Below are positions 1 through 8,611 of a stretch of 29,950 nucleotides of DNA, piece by piece. Where the stretch lies: contig JBKJUK010000128.1 of NCBI GenBank assembly GCA_046590705.1, forward strand, positions 1 through 29,950, in the 5' to 3' direction. The notes beneath the pieces were generated by a model. It was not told where the DNA came from. It did no database searches and saw only the letters and a list, made by a program, of their open reading frames with translations. How positions within the stretch are numbered: position 1 is the first letter of the stretch; each line of letters begins with the position of its first letter. Source of the DNA: JBKJUK01 sp046590705 (GTDB taxonomy: Bacteria > Acidobacteriota > Thermoanaerobaculia > Gp7-AA8). The position numbers were made by a program, and so were the translations under genes.

Positions 1-2558
1 CGCGGGCCGAGGGGAAGCAGAGCCCCGATCGCACAACCGTCATCATTCGCGCGGCCAAACAGGTCGGCCCGGCCATCTTCGGCTCGCTGCTGGTGATGAT
101 CGTCTCGTTCCTTCCGGTATTTCTGCTCACAGGTCAGGAAGGAAAGCTGTTCCGGCCACTCGCTTACACCAAGACCTTCGCCATGTTCGGCGCCTCGATT
201 CTGGCGATCACACTCGTTCCGGTCCTGATGACGTTCTTTCTGCGTGGCAATCTGCGTCCCGAGTCGGCGAATCCCGTGAATCGATTTTTCACGGCCATCT
301 ACGCACCATTCCTCAAGTGGTCATTGCACAACCGAAAGCTGATGCTCGGCCTCAACATCGCAGCGCTGGTCATCTCGATACCGATGATGATGTCGCTCGG
401 CAAAGAGTTCATGCCGCCTCTCGACGAGGGCTCGCTGCTCTACATGCCGATCACTCTGCCGAACGTGAATATCAGCGAAGCGAAGAGGCTGCTCCAGCTG
501 CAGGACAAGGTCATCGCGGCACATCCGGCAGTCCGATACGTGCTCGGGAAGGTGGGACGCGCGGAATCGGCAACTGATCCCGCACCGGTATCGATGTTCG
601 AGACCATCATCGAGCTCAAGCCGCGTAAGGAGTGGCCTCGCGGAATGACCAAGGATCAGATCGTCGAAGAGCTCAACGAGAAGCTGCAGATTCCTGGCGT
701 GACCAGCGCATGGACGCAGCCGATCATCAATCGTATCGACATGCTCAACACCGGTGTTCGTACGCAACTCGGCGTGAAGATCTTCGGACCGGATCTCAAA
801 ACACTCGAGCAACTGGCCTTCCGAGCAGAAGGCCTTCTGCGTACAGTTGATGGCGCAGCCGATCTGTACAGCGAACGGATATCCGGCGGGCAATACCTCG
901 ACATACAGCCCGATCGTGCGGCCATCGCCCGTTACGGAATTCCCATTGGAGTTGTGCTCGATACCATTGAGACCGCCATCGGCGGGACGAACGTCACCAC
1001 CACCGTTGAAGGGAGAGCACGCTTTCCTGTGCAGGTGCGCTACTTTGCGGACTACCGCGACAGCATCTCCGCGCTGCAAAATCTGTTGATCACTATCCCG
1101 CGGGACGGAGGAATGGCACCCGCAACTGCGGGCGGCGGAGCGGCGGGAGGGATGGGCATGGGAGGCGCGGCACCGGTGGCCGCAGCAACATCGTCGCCGA
1201 TCTCTACATCGAATGGAGGGGTGTTCCAGCTGCCGCTGGGACAGCTGGTAAAGATGACCACCGCGCCGGGACCGGCCATGATCAACTCCGAGAACGGTCA
1301 GCTACGCTCGCTCGTTCAGCTGAACGTCCGCGGACGCGACATGGGCTCATTCGTCGACGACGCCAAGGTTGTGCTGGATCGGGACCTGAAGCTTCCAGCC
1401 GGCTATTCGCTCTCATGGGCCGGGCAGTACGAGAACCAACAGCATGCGCGCCAGCGACTGCAGCTGCTGATCCCGATTGTCTTCGTGTTGATCTTCATCA
1501 TTCTGTACTTCACGCTCCACTCCGCTCTCGAGGCGGCGCTGGTCATGCTCTCGGTGCCCTTTGCACTGATCGGCGGCGTCTACCTGATGTGGTTCTATGA
1601 CTTCAACTGGTCGGTGGCGGTCTGGGTCGGCTTCATCGCACTGTATGGCGTGGCCGTACAGACCGGCGTCATGATGGTTCTCTACTTACATGAAGCGTTA
1701 GATCGAAAGATGCTCGACGGTAACATCACGGTCCAGGAACTGTTCGACGCGACGGTGGAGGGAGCACTTCTGCGTGTGCGGCCAAAGATCATGACCGTGG
1801 CAACGACCGTTCTCGGACTCATTCCGCTGCTCTGGGCCACTGGCGCCGGCTCCGATGTGATGAAACCGATCGCCGTGCCGCTCATCGGCGGCATGGTGAC
1901 CTCGACGATTCACGTGCTGCTCGTCACGCCGATCATTTTTTTCATCATCAAACGGCATGAACTCAAGAGAGGGAGACTCCGGCTTTCCGGACTTCAAGCG
2001 AGTAGTGACCTGCAGGAGGAAGAAGCAGAAACCGCGACCGAAAGTGAGAAGGTTGAAGTAAGGAACGTAAAGGAGACCGAGGAACCTTTCGACGACTCTG
2101 CGGGTACGGGAACGGGTGAGATGAGCGCGAAGAAGAAGCTGTTCATCTTCTCGATCGCGGGGGCGGCGCTTGTCGCCGCTATCATCGCCGTCGTAACCAT
2201 CAAATCGGATGGCTCAGCCGACCAGCAAAAAGTACTCAGCTCGCAGACGGTGGCAGGTATCACCGTCAATCTGTCCTCGGCGGCTCGACCCGGAACTGGC
2301 GCGAATGAGTTCGCAATCGTATTTCTCGATGCTGCGAGTGGTCAGCCAGTGGTCGTGTCGGAAGTCTCTGCCGAAGCGGTCATGGCGGCCATGGGATCAA
2401 TGGCCCAGATGAGCAGCAGGTTCGAGCTCGAGCCTGCAGGAAAGCCGGGGCATTATCGTGCGCGCGGTGAGCTGGCCATGAAAGGAACCTGGCAGATACG
2501 TCTCAGCTTCACCGCTCGAGGCGTCAGGCAACAGCTGATCATGCAGGTGAACGCATGA
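1..2558 (+). CDS. cusA: CusA-type Cu(I)/Ag(I) RND efflux pump, C-terminal part, with YtkA-like extension (partial, 5' end outside window)
   Basis: The frame is open from base 3 and continues leftward out of the window, so this is the C-terminal part of an inner-membrane RND pump that would export copper or silver with CusB/CusC-type partners. The three metal-binding methionines known from E. coli CusA (M573, M623, M672) are all present: in LLYMPITLP (nt 444), in APVSMFET (nt 594) and in NRIDMLNTG (nt 741). The RPK lysine of the proton relay is kept (nt 1785), but the E939 position reads Gln (GVAVQTGVMM, nt 1659). A Gly/Ala/Met-rich insertion lies in the periplasmic porter region (about nt 1108-1215). 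After the last pump helix come a charged linker, a new membrane helix (about nt 2130-2205) and roughly 110 residues resembling a YtkA-like domain with the Met-rich string MAAMGSMAQM. That extension is atypical. Pump identity is confident; the YtkA assignment is by eye. Confidence 0.92.
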   Translation, partial: RAEGKQSPDRTTVIIRAAKQVGPAIFGSLLVMIVSFLPVFLLTGQEGKLFRPLAYTKTFAMFGASILAITLVPVLMTFFLRGNLRPESANPVNRFFTAIYAPFLKWSLHNRKLMLGLNIAALVISIPMMMSLGKEFMPPLDEGSLLYMPITLPNVNISEAKRLLQLQDKVIAAHPAVRYVLGKVGRAESATDPAPVSMFETIIELKPRKEWPRGMTKDQIVEELNEKLQIPGVTSAWTQPIINRIDMLNTGVRTQLGVKIFGPDLKTLEQLAFRAEGLLRTVDGAADLYSERISGGQYLDIQPDRAAIARYGIPIGVVLDTIETAIGGTNVTTTVEGRARFPVQVRYFADYRDSISALQNLLITIPRDGGMAPATAGGGAAGGMGMGGAAPVAAATSSPISTSNGGVFQLPLGQLVKMTTAPGPAMINSENGQLRSLVQLNVRGRDMGSFVDDAKVVLDRDLKLPAGYSLSWAGQYENQQHARQRLQLLIPIVFVLIFIILYFTLHSALEAALVMLSVPFALIGGVYLMWFYDFNWSVAVWVGFIALYGVAVQTGVMMVLYLHEALDRKMLDGNITVQELFDATVEGALLRVRPKIMTVATTVLGLIPLLWATGAGSDVMKPIAVPLIGGMVTSTIHVLLVTPIIFFIIKRHELKRGRLRLSGLQASSDLQEEEAETATESEKVEVRNVKETEEPFDDSAGTGTGEMSAKKKLFIFSIAGAALVAAIIAVVTIKSDGSADQQKVLSSQTVAGITVNLSSAARPGTGANEFAIVFLDAASGQPVVVSEVSAEAVMAAMGSMAQMSSRFELEPAGKPGHYRARGELAMKGTWQIRLSFTARGVRQQLIMQVNA

Positions 2559-2777
2559 GATGCGGACCCTTTGGTGTACCTGCCGAAGTTGCCGACTCGA
2601 TCGCTTCTGCCGGAACCCTTAGAATGCTGCCTCTGGCTTCACGAAGCTGCTGCGCCCAAGACGCAGAAAGATTCCAGTCGGACTACGGGGCTGCGGGAAG
2701 AATTCTCGCACCTGAAGATTCACACATCCAGAAAGCTCGAGCGCTACGGTCGACTCGAGAGAGGCAGAATTCTTCAC

Positions 2778-4442
2778 ATGACAGATTCACCGGCTTCGCA
2801 AAGCCGTTCGCACATCACCTCGTTCATTCGTCGAACTCTGGACGCAGGAGTGTCGGCAGAAGCGGCTACGCTTCTGGTTTCGCTCTGGTTCAGCATCGGC
2901 GCAAATGCAGCGTTCTGGCGTGCCGTGGGACAAACTGACGAAGCTCACGGAATCCCTTTCAAGATCAGTCTTTTCATCTTCGTCACCTGCCTGATCAATC
3001 TCTTTCTCACAGCTGTGGTCTGGCGCGGAATTGGGAAAATTGCACTCTGTACGCTCATTGTCGTTTCGGCGGCCTTCGCCTACTTCTCCAGCACGTTTGG
3101 CATCGCTGTGGACAAGGTGATGATCCGAAACCTGGTGGAGACTGATCGGCAGGAAGCCTTTCAACTGATGAGCGCGAATCTGATCCTGTTTATCGCGCTC
3201 AGAGGACTACTACCCGCACTACTGCTATCTCGGCTGCGGGTCCGCTATCGCACGCTGCCGCGGGAGCTCGTGGCCAAACTGCTGGTGCTGCTTGGAACGT
3301 TTGCAGTCATTGCGATGGTCGCCCTTCCGTTGAATCGTGGTTACGCTTCGTTTCTTCGCAATCACCGTGAGCTGAAACACCTTCTGACTCCGGTGAACTA
3401 CCTTGCCGCCACACACAGTTTCCTCAAGGATCGACGTCGTTTCCAGGGTGTTCCAGAAAGCCTCGGGACGGATGCCCGCCGGCGTGACGCTACAGTTCCG
3501 GCAACGCGCAAACGACTGCTGGTCCTGGTGATCGGCGAGACCGCCAGAAGCGCGAACTTCTCTCTCGGTTCTTACCCGCGGACGACGAACCCGCGGCTCG
3601 GGGCGAGGAAGGATCTGGCCTATCGTACGATTCAGTCCTGCGGGACTTCGACTGCCACCTCTCTGCCATGCATTTTTTCGAACCTCGGACGAAACGAATT
3701 CAAGGTGAGCGAGGCCCTGCGTCATGAAAATCTGCTGGACGTAGTGAAACATGCGGGGGTTGATGTTCTCTGGAGAGACAACAACTCGGGGTGTAAGGGA
3801 AGCTGCAGCCGAGTCGAATTCGAGGACCTCTCGCAGAATGTCCATCCTTCCCTCTGCAGGAACGGCGAGTGTCAGGACGAAATCCTGCTGGAGGGTCTGG
3901 CGCAGCGACTGAACCGAACCACGAACGACCTGCTGGTGGTGCTTCATCAAAAGGGAAGTCACGGCCCGGCCTACTACCGTCGCTACCCGCCGGCCTTCGA
4001 GAAATTCGTTCCGGCCTGCCGGCAGGACGACATCTCTCGATGTTCTATTGCTGAAATCACGAACGCTTACGACAACTCCATTCTCTACACGGATCATTTT
4101 TTAGCCGAGACCCTGGCGGTGGTGGAGCGCAGTTCGCAGCGGTTCGACTCGGCCGTGATTTACGTTTCAGATCATGGTGAATCACTCGGAGAGCATGGAA
4201 TCTTTCTGCACGGAATGCCCTACGCGATCGCTCCATCGGTGCAGACGCAGGTGCCAATGATCGTCTGGATCTCGCCGCAGCTTCGCGCCCGCGCAAATCT
4301 CACGACCTGGAAATTCGCCGAGGGAAAGACGCCAGGGTATTCGCATGACAACATTTTCCACTCTGTGCTCGGACTTTTGAACATCCAGACCAGCGTGTAC
4401 TCACCGCAACTCGATATTTTCGCAAAGGCGAATGCGCGTTGA
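2778..4442 (+). CDS. eptA: Lipid A phosphoethanolamine transferase, EptA family
   Basis: A 554-residue protein, close to the usual EptA/MCR length of about 540-550. Several N-terminal membrane helices (about residues 30-50, 66-85, 88-108, 133-152, 166-183) precede a periplasmic sulfatase-fold domain. Visible motifs are GETARSANFSL (253-263), with the metal-ligand Glu; CGTSTATSLPC (288-298), which holds the nucleophilic Thr that carries phosphoethanolamine; paired Cys in CKGSC and CRNGEC, as in the disulfide-rich EptA domains; and SDHGESLGEH (from 464), which supplies Asp/His metal ligands. The family moves phosphoethanolamine from phosphatidylethanolamine to lipid A, lowering surface charge and sensitivity to cationic peptides. 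The ATG at 2778 is preferred because the open frame upstream (from 2571) is Arg-rich, has no family similarity and would give an overlong N-terminus. It lies 219 bp after the pump gene, so co-transcription is possible but unproven. Whether it acts on lipid A or another glycolipid cannot be read from sequence. Confidence 0.9.
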   Translation: MTDSPASQSRSHITSFIRRTLDAGVSAEAATLLVSLWFSIGANAAFWRAVGQTDEAHGIPFKISLFIFVTCLINLFLTAVVWRGIGKIALCTLIVVSAAFAYFSSTFGIAVDKVMIRNLVETDRQEAFQLMSANLILFIALRGLLPALLLSRLRVRYRTLPRELVAKLLVLLGTFAVIAMVALPLNRGYASFLRNHRELKHLLTPVNYLAATHSFLKDRRRFQGVPESLGTDARRRDATVPATRKRLLVLVIGETARSANFSLGSYPRTTNPRLGARKDLAYRTIQSCGTSTATSLPCIFSNLGRNEFKVSEALRHENLLDVVKHAGVDVLWRDNNSGCKGSCSRVEFEDLSQNVHPSLCRNGECQDEILLEGLAQRLNRTTNDLLVVLHQKGSHGPAYYRRYPPAFEKFVPACRQDDISRCSIAEITNAYDNSILYTDHFLAETLAVVERSSQRFDSAVIYVSDHGESLGEHGIFLHGMPYAIAPSVQTQVPMIVWISPQLRARANLTTWKFAEGKTPGYSHDNIFHSVLGLLNIQTSVYSPQLDIFAKANAR

Positions 4443-4473
4443 GAGAGGCTGGTACTGCGGCCCGCGGGCTGAG

Positions 4474-4508
4474 GAACGCAGAACGCAGAACGCAGAAGTA
4501 AGAAAGGA
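4474..4508 (+). repeat. Heptanucleotide-type repeat (GAACGCA units) with GTAAGAAAG tail
   Basis: Three tandem 7-nt GAACGCA units run into GAAGTAAGAAAGG. The same module occurs at 14921-14960 and, on the opposite strand, at 15005-15060, 15584-15655 and 21695-21740, so it is a dispersed intergenic family. It lies in the 258-bp gap between eptA and the cupredoxin gene. No gene is apparent in that gap. Confidence 0.8.
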
Positions 4509-4513
4509 TGACA

Positions 4514-4539
4514 GTGGAGCACAGGCAATCTTGCCTGTG
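4514..4539 (+). repeat. Hairpin repeat with CACAGGCA/TGCCTGTG stem
   Basis: A 26-nt unit containing an 8-bp stem, CACAGGCA...TGCCTGTG, around a 4-nt loop, preceded by GTGGAG. It matches the two arms of the inverted-repeat element at 23186-23361 with one loop mismatch. It sits upstream of the cupredoxin operon and downstream of eptA, so it could act as a terminator-like hairpin for eptA; there is no clear U-tract. Confidence 0.75.
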
Positions 4540-4700
4540 ACGCGCAGCAGAAGTTCATCCGGCGCGGCCCACTGCCCGCAGCGGCCTAACGCGCCTTCGC
4601 GGGAAGCAAACTGTCGCTGCAAGCAGTCCGTGCCGCTTCCAGATCCGTAGCGTTCATGGATTCGCTCGTCAATCATCCTGCTGACCGGAGTTTAGAAAAA

Positions 4701-5375
4701 ATGCGCTCCTTCTTACTGACAGTTCTGTTCGTAGCCGGCACTCTGTCCTCGGTCCCGATCGATGCCTCCGCGGCTGATCTCACGGTCAGACTGACTGATT
4801 CTCGAGGAGGCCCGCTCGAGGATGCAGTGCTCACGGCGGAACGGATCGATGGCGCGCCCGTCGAGATACGCCGTGATCAGAAGGCGGTCATGGATCAGAA
4901 GAATCAACAGTTCAGCCCCAACGTGCTGGCCATACAGGTGGGTACCTCCGTCAGCTTCCCGAACAGTGACGCCATTCGTCACCAGGTTTATTCGTTCGCT
5001 CCGGCGAAACGTTTCCAGCTTCCTCTTTACTCAGGAACCACAGCGCGTCCGGTCAGGTTTGAAAAGCCGGGAATCGTTACGCTCGGCTGCAGTATTCACG
5101 ACTCGATGATCGGATACATCTACGTGGTGGAGACTCCTCATTTCGCCACCAGTAAGGGCGGCCTGGTGTCGCTGACGCTTCCACCGGGCAAATATCAGAT
5201 CTCCGCATGGCATCCCCGTTCCCGGAAACCGGCCATCCCGCAGAACCTCGCGGTAAACGCGAAAACAGCCCCACAGAATCTCGCTTTCCGTCTCGACGTG
5301 GAAGCGCCTGCCGCTCCTGCCCCGGCCAGTCCACTGGAACAAAAGTTCAAAAAGTTCAAGAATGGCGGCGCATAG
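4701..5375 (+). CDS. Secreted cupredoxin / methylamine-utilization-like protein
   Basis: A 224-residue protein with a Sec signal peptide (residues 1 to about 24, ending DASA before ADL). The mature part has a plastocyanin-like core: H94 in IRHQVYSF, then C130, H133 and M136 in LGCSIHDSM. This is the H...C-H-M ligand set of a type 1 copper site, so it should be a periplasmic copper electron-transfer protein. Such proteins are often labelled methylamine utilization protein without evidence for that pathway, and no methylamine dehydrogenase genes are visible here. The C-terminal tail is Pro/Ala-rich then Lys-rich. ATG 4701 is chosen because it starts the signal peptide; an in-frame ATG at 4656 would add a charged non-secretory leader. 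The stop overlaps the start of the c-di-GMP gene by 14 nt, so the four genes 4701-9037 are almost certainly one operon. Confidence 0.88.
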   Translation: MRSFLLTVLFVAGTLSSVPIDASAADLTVRLTDSRGGPLEDAVLTAERIDGAPVEIRRDQKAVMDQKNQQFSPNVLAIQVGTSVSFPNSDAIRHQVYSFAPAKRFQLPLYSGTTARPVRFEKPGIVTLGCSIHDSMIGYIYVVETPHFATSKGGLVSLTLPPGKYQISAWHPRSRKPAIPQNLAVNAKTAPQNLAFRLDVEAPAAPAPASPLEQKFKKFKNGGA

Positions 5376-7743
5376 TTTTCAGCGCAAGCTGGTCAGTTTC
5401 ATCATCAGTCTGCTGGTCTTTCTGGCCGTACTCACGCTCATCGCCGTCTTCTACGCGAATCGGCGCAGCGTTACCACGCAGGCTACGAATGATCTGCGGG
5501 TCGGCTCCAGGCTGTTCGACAGACTGCTGGCTTCGCGCGGAGCACAGGTCGGCCAGAGCGTGCGCGTACTTTCTGCGGACTTCGCATTTCGGGAAGCCAT
5601 TGCATCCAGCGATAAGCAGACCATCGAGTCCGTACTGAAGAACCACGGGAAGCGGATCGACGCAGACATCGTCTTTCTGCTGGATCTCGACGGGACTACG
5701 AATGCCGAGTCGACGCGAGTCATCGGCGAGGGCGTGGCATTCCCTTATCCGGATCTTTTTCGGCGCGCCACGGAGGCGGGACAATCGTCGGGGGTGGTGC
5801 TGCTGCAGGACACACCCGTGCAGATGATCCTGGTGCCGGTTCTGGCGCCGGAGCCTGTGGCATGGGTCTGCGCGGCTTTCGTGCTGGACGGAGCCCTTCT
5901 ACAAGATCTGGCCACTGTCACGGGACTGGACGTCTCGTTCTTCGACAAACGGAGAACGGACAACCGATTGCTGGCCTCTACGCTCTCGACAAAGCGAAGG
6001 CAGACTCTGATGAAGGGGCTGTCGAACCTTAAACGCTCGGGAGAAGAAATCCAGTCGCTCGACCTCAACGGAGACGACTACCTGACGCTGACGCGCCCGG
6101 TGATGACAGGAGATGGTGAGCGCCTGGCGGTGATTCTCCAGAAAAATCTCGAGGACGCCCTACGTCCATTCCGTTCACTGCAGCTCCAGCTCATCGGTTT
6201 TACGCTGCTCGCGCTGCTGATTTCTCTGGCTGGAGCGCTGGTCATCGGGCGCAGCATCACCCGACCCGTGAGCGCCCTGGTGGTAAGCGCAAGACTGATC
6301 AGGGATGGCGACTACACCCGACCCGTGGTGGTGGATCAGGAGAGCGAGCTGGGTGAACTGGCCGTCGTCTTCAATCAGATGCGCTCGGGGATCGCAGAAC
6401 GCGAAGAGCGGATCACCTACCAGGCCACACATGACGCGCTTACCGGTCTGCCGAACCGGACTCTTTTCCTCGACCGGATGGACCAGGCCATCGCTCATGC
6501 CAGACGAGACGGACACACAGTGGGCGTCATCATGCTGGACCTCGACAGATTCAAGGAAATCAACGACACGCTGGGACATCTTTTTGGCGACCACCTGCTG
6601 CGCCAGGTCGGCGAGAGGCTGGGTAAACTCACTCGCGAGACCGATACGGTAGCAAGGCTGGGCGGAGATGAGTACGCCATGCTGCTGACCGCGACCCCCG
6701 TGGAGCATCTCGAAACCGTGGCCAGGAAAATACTCTCACTTTTCGATTCCCCTCACCATGTCGACGATGTCGCTATCGACGTCGATGCCAGCCTCGGAAT
6801 CGCTTCCTTCCCCGCTGACGCCGAGAATTCCGTCACTCTGATGCAACGGGCTGACGTGGCCATGTACGAAGCAAAGCGGAATCACACCCGGCTGGCTTTT
6901 TACGAATCAGGGAAAGACGAGTACACCCTCCGCAGACTCTCGCTCATGACAGAGTTGAGGCAGGCTGTTGCACGCGATCAGCTCGAACTCCACTATCAGC
7001 CCAAGATCGATTTCGCCACCGAGCGCGTGGTTCATCTCGAGGCCCTGCTTCGCTGGAATCACCCTGAGTATGGACGTATTGCCCCTGACGAGTTCATCCC
7101 GCTCGCCGAGCAGTCCGGAAACATCGGCGTACTCACGCAGTGGGTTCTGCGAACGGCCATCGAGACCTGCGGCGAGTGGCGGAAAGCAGGGAAAGTGCTG
7201 AGCGTAGCCGTCAATCTCTCAGCCCTCGACCTGCTCGATTCCGCTCTGCCGGGGATCGTTGAAACACTGCTGCAGAAGTATGAAGTTCCGCCAGAGTGCC
7301 TGATGCTGGAGATCACCGAGAGCGGCGTCATGAAAGACCCTAACTATGCAATGAGGATCTTGCAGGATCTCAAGGACCGAGGAATCCGACTGGCCATCGA
7401 CGACTTCGGGACAGGCTACTCCTCACTTGCTCACCTCAAACGAATGCCGGTCGACGAACTCAAGATCGATAAAGGTTTCGTGATGAACATGCACCGAAAC
7501 AGCGATGATGCAGTCATCGTTCGCTCCACGATCGAACTTGGTCATAATATGGGCATGCGGGTGATTGCTGAAGGTGTTGAGAATCGCGAGTCTTGGGACA
7601 TCCTGAAAGGTTTCGGGTGTGACATGGCGCAGGGATACTTCATGAGTCCCCCAATTCCAAAGGCAGACCTCTCGCGATGGCTCTCCGAATCGCCATGGGG
7701 AATCGCTCCCGTTGAACAGGCCGGTGTCCATGCCGTTGCCTGA
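5362..7743 (+). CDS. Membrane-bound GGDEF-EAL bifunctional c-di-GMP enzyme with periplasmic sensor
   Basis: A 793-residue inner-membrane protein. Helix 1 (about residues 11-31) and helix 2 (about 276-297) bracket a periplasmic sensor domain of about 240 residues that looks like a Cache-type fold; the family (dCache_3) is my guess. HAMP follows (about 298-350), then GGDEF and EAL. The diguanylate cyclase motif reads GGDEY (434-438), with an RETD I-site five residues before it, so synthesis and product inhibition are plausible despite the Tyr. The phosphodiesterase domain has EALLRW (from 560), NLSALD, EITESG, DDFGTGY (from 680), KIDKGF, AEGVE and QGYFMSPP, all positions expected of an active EAL enzyme. 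Genes on both sides encode periplasmic or outer-membrane proteins, suggesting the sensor reads redox, copper or gas state outside. The net direction (make or break c-di-GMP) cannot be told. Confidence 0.93.
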   Translation: MAAHSFQRKLVSFIISLLVFLAVLTLIAVFYANRRSVTTQATNDLRVGSRLFDRLLASRGAQVGQSVRVLSADFAFREAIASSDKQTIESVLKNHGKRIDADIVFLLDLDGTTNAESTRVIGEGVAFPYPDLFRRATEAGQSSGVVLLQDTPVQMILVPVLAPEPVAWVCAAFVLDGALLQDLATVTGLDVSFFDKRRTDNRLLASTLSTKRRQTLMKGLSNLKRSGEEIQSLDLNGDDYLTLTRPVMTGDGERLAVILQKNLEDALRPFRSLQLQLIGFTLLALLISLAGALVIGRSITRPVSALVVSARLIRDGDYTRPVVVDQESELGELAVVFNQMRSGIAEREERITYQATHDALTGLPNRTLFLDRMDQAIAHARRDGHTVGVIMLDLDRFKEINDTLGHLFGDHLLRQVGERLGKLTRETDTVARLGGDEYAMLLTATPVEHLETVARKILSLFDSPHHVDDVAIDVDASLGIASFPADAENSVTLMQRADVAMYEAKRNHTRLAFYESGKDEYTLRRLSLMTELRQAVARDQLELHYQPKIDFATERVVHLEALLRWNHPEYGRIAPDEFIPLAEQSGNIGVLTQWVLRTAIETCGEWRKAGKVLSVAVNLSALDLLDSALPGIVETLLQKYEVPPECLMLEITESGVMKDPNYAMRILQDLKDRGIRLAIDDFGTGYSSLAHLKRMPVDELKIDKGFVMNMHRNSDDAVIVRSTIELGHNMGMRVIAEGVENRESWDILKGFGCDMAQGYFMSPPIPKADLSRWLSESPWGIAPVEQAGVHAVA

Positions 7744-8608
7744 GCACTCACTGATCCGCGGGGCTTTCATGGGACTGCTTTTCCTGTTCTCGGCGAGCGA
7801 AGTGACCGCCGCTGACGGACGTCTTCTTTCCACAGGAGGCGCTACGCAGGTGGAGGGCGCAGGCGGTGGCGGGATCGTTCCCTGGGCCATCCTGTCGAGT
7901 CTGGCGACTGAAGATGAATTCGGCGCGACTGCTTTCTACACCTTCGTGCCCACCGGCGACCTGACACTGCATGCCATCGGCGCCAGTGTGAACATCCGCA
8001 ACCGCGTAGAGTTCTCCGCCGCCAGACAACAGCTGCACCTCGGTACGCTGGCCCTGCTTCTCAAAGTTCCAGGCGAGAAACTGGAGCAGAACATCCTCGG
8101 AGTCAAGGTACGTATCGCGGGCGACGCCGTGTACTCGGCGATACCACAGATCTCGATCGGCGCGCAGTACAAACAGCTCGAAACGTTCAGCATCCCGAAA
8201 ACGATCGGCGCGATCGACGATAGCGGAGTCGACGGCTACATCGCTGCCACAAAAGTCCTGTTGGGAGTACTGGCCGGCCGCAACGTACTGGTGAACGGCA
8301 CTCTGCGTGCAACCAGGGCCAATCAGTTGGGATTGCTCGGTTTCGGCGGGGATCTGAACGATGAGTATGAAATCCTTCCTGAGATCTCGGCTTCCGTTTT
8401 TCTCAGTCCCGAAGTTACTGTCGGGGCTGAGTACCGGGCCAAACCCGACAACCTCAGCTTCTCCCGCGAATCGGCCTGGTCCGATGTTTTCATCGGCTAC
8501 TTTCCTAACAAGAATCTCGCGGTCATCGCCGCCTACGCCAGTCTGGGAACGGTGGCCAGCCTGCCGAAGCAAAGCGGATTCTTTCTCTCTCTGCAGGCTA
8601 CTTTCTAA
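7730..8608 (+). CDS. DUF3034 family outer-membrane beta-barrel protein
   Basis: The sequence after the signal peptide (LLSTGGATQVEGAGGGG, then IVPWAIL) is the hallmark start of DUF3034 proteins, and the rest is alternating beta-strand material ending in ...LSLQATF, with the C-terminal Phe typical of Bam-inserted barrels. A Sec signal peptide ends at VTAA before DG. Length from ATG 7730 is 292 residues; an in-frame ATG at 7769 would give a shorter, equally good signal peptide. The start overlaps the end of the GGDEF-EAL gene by 14 nt. The molecular function of DUF3034 is not known to me; a transport or sensing pore serving the neighbouring cupredoxin and globin is inference. Confidence 0.87.
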   Translation: MPLPEHSLIRGAFMGLLFLFSASEVTAADGRLLSTGGATQVEGAGGGGIVPWAILSSLATEDEFGATAFYTFVPTGDLTLHAIGASVNIRNRVEFSAARQQLHLGTLALLLKVPGEKLEQNILGVKVRIAGDAVYSAIPQISIGAQYKQLETFSIPKTIGAIDDSGVDGYIAATKVLLGVLAGRNVLVNGTLRATRANQLGLLGFGGDLNDEYEILPEISASVFLSPEVTVGAEYRAKPDNLSFSRESAWSDVFIGYFPNKNLAVIAAYASLGTVASLPKQSGFFLSLQATF

Positions 8609-8611
8609 AGA

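Noticed and set aside
2571..2777. N-terminal extension of the EptA gene
   Set aside because: Low-similarity Arg-rich frame; the protein from ATG 2778 already has the full family length.
3225..4097. Long minus-strand open frame inside the EptA gene
   Set aside because: Shadow of a well-supported gene.
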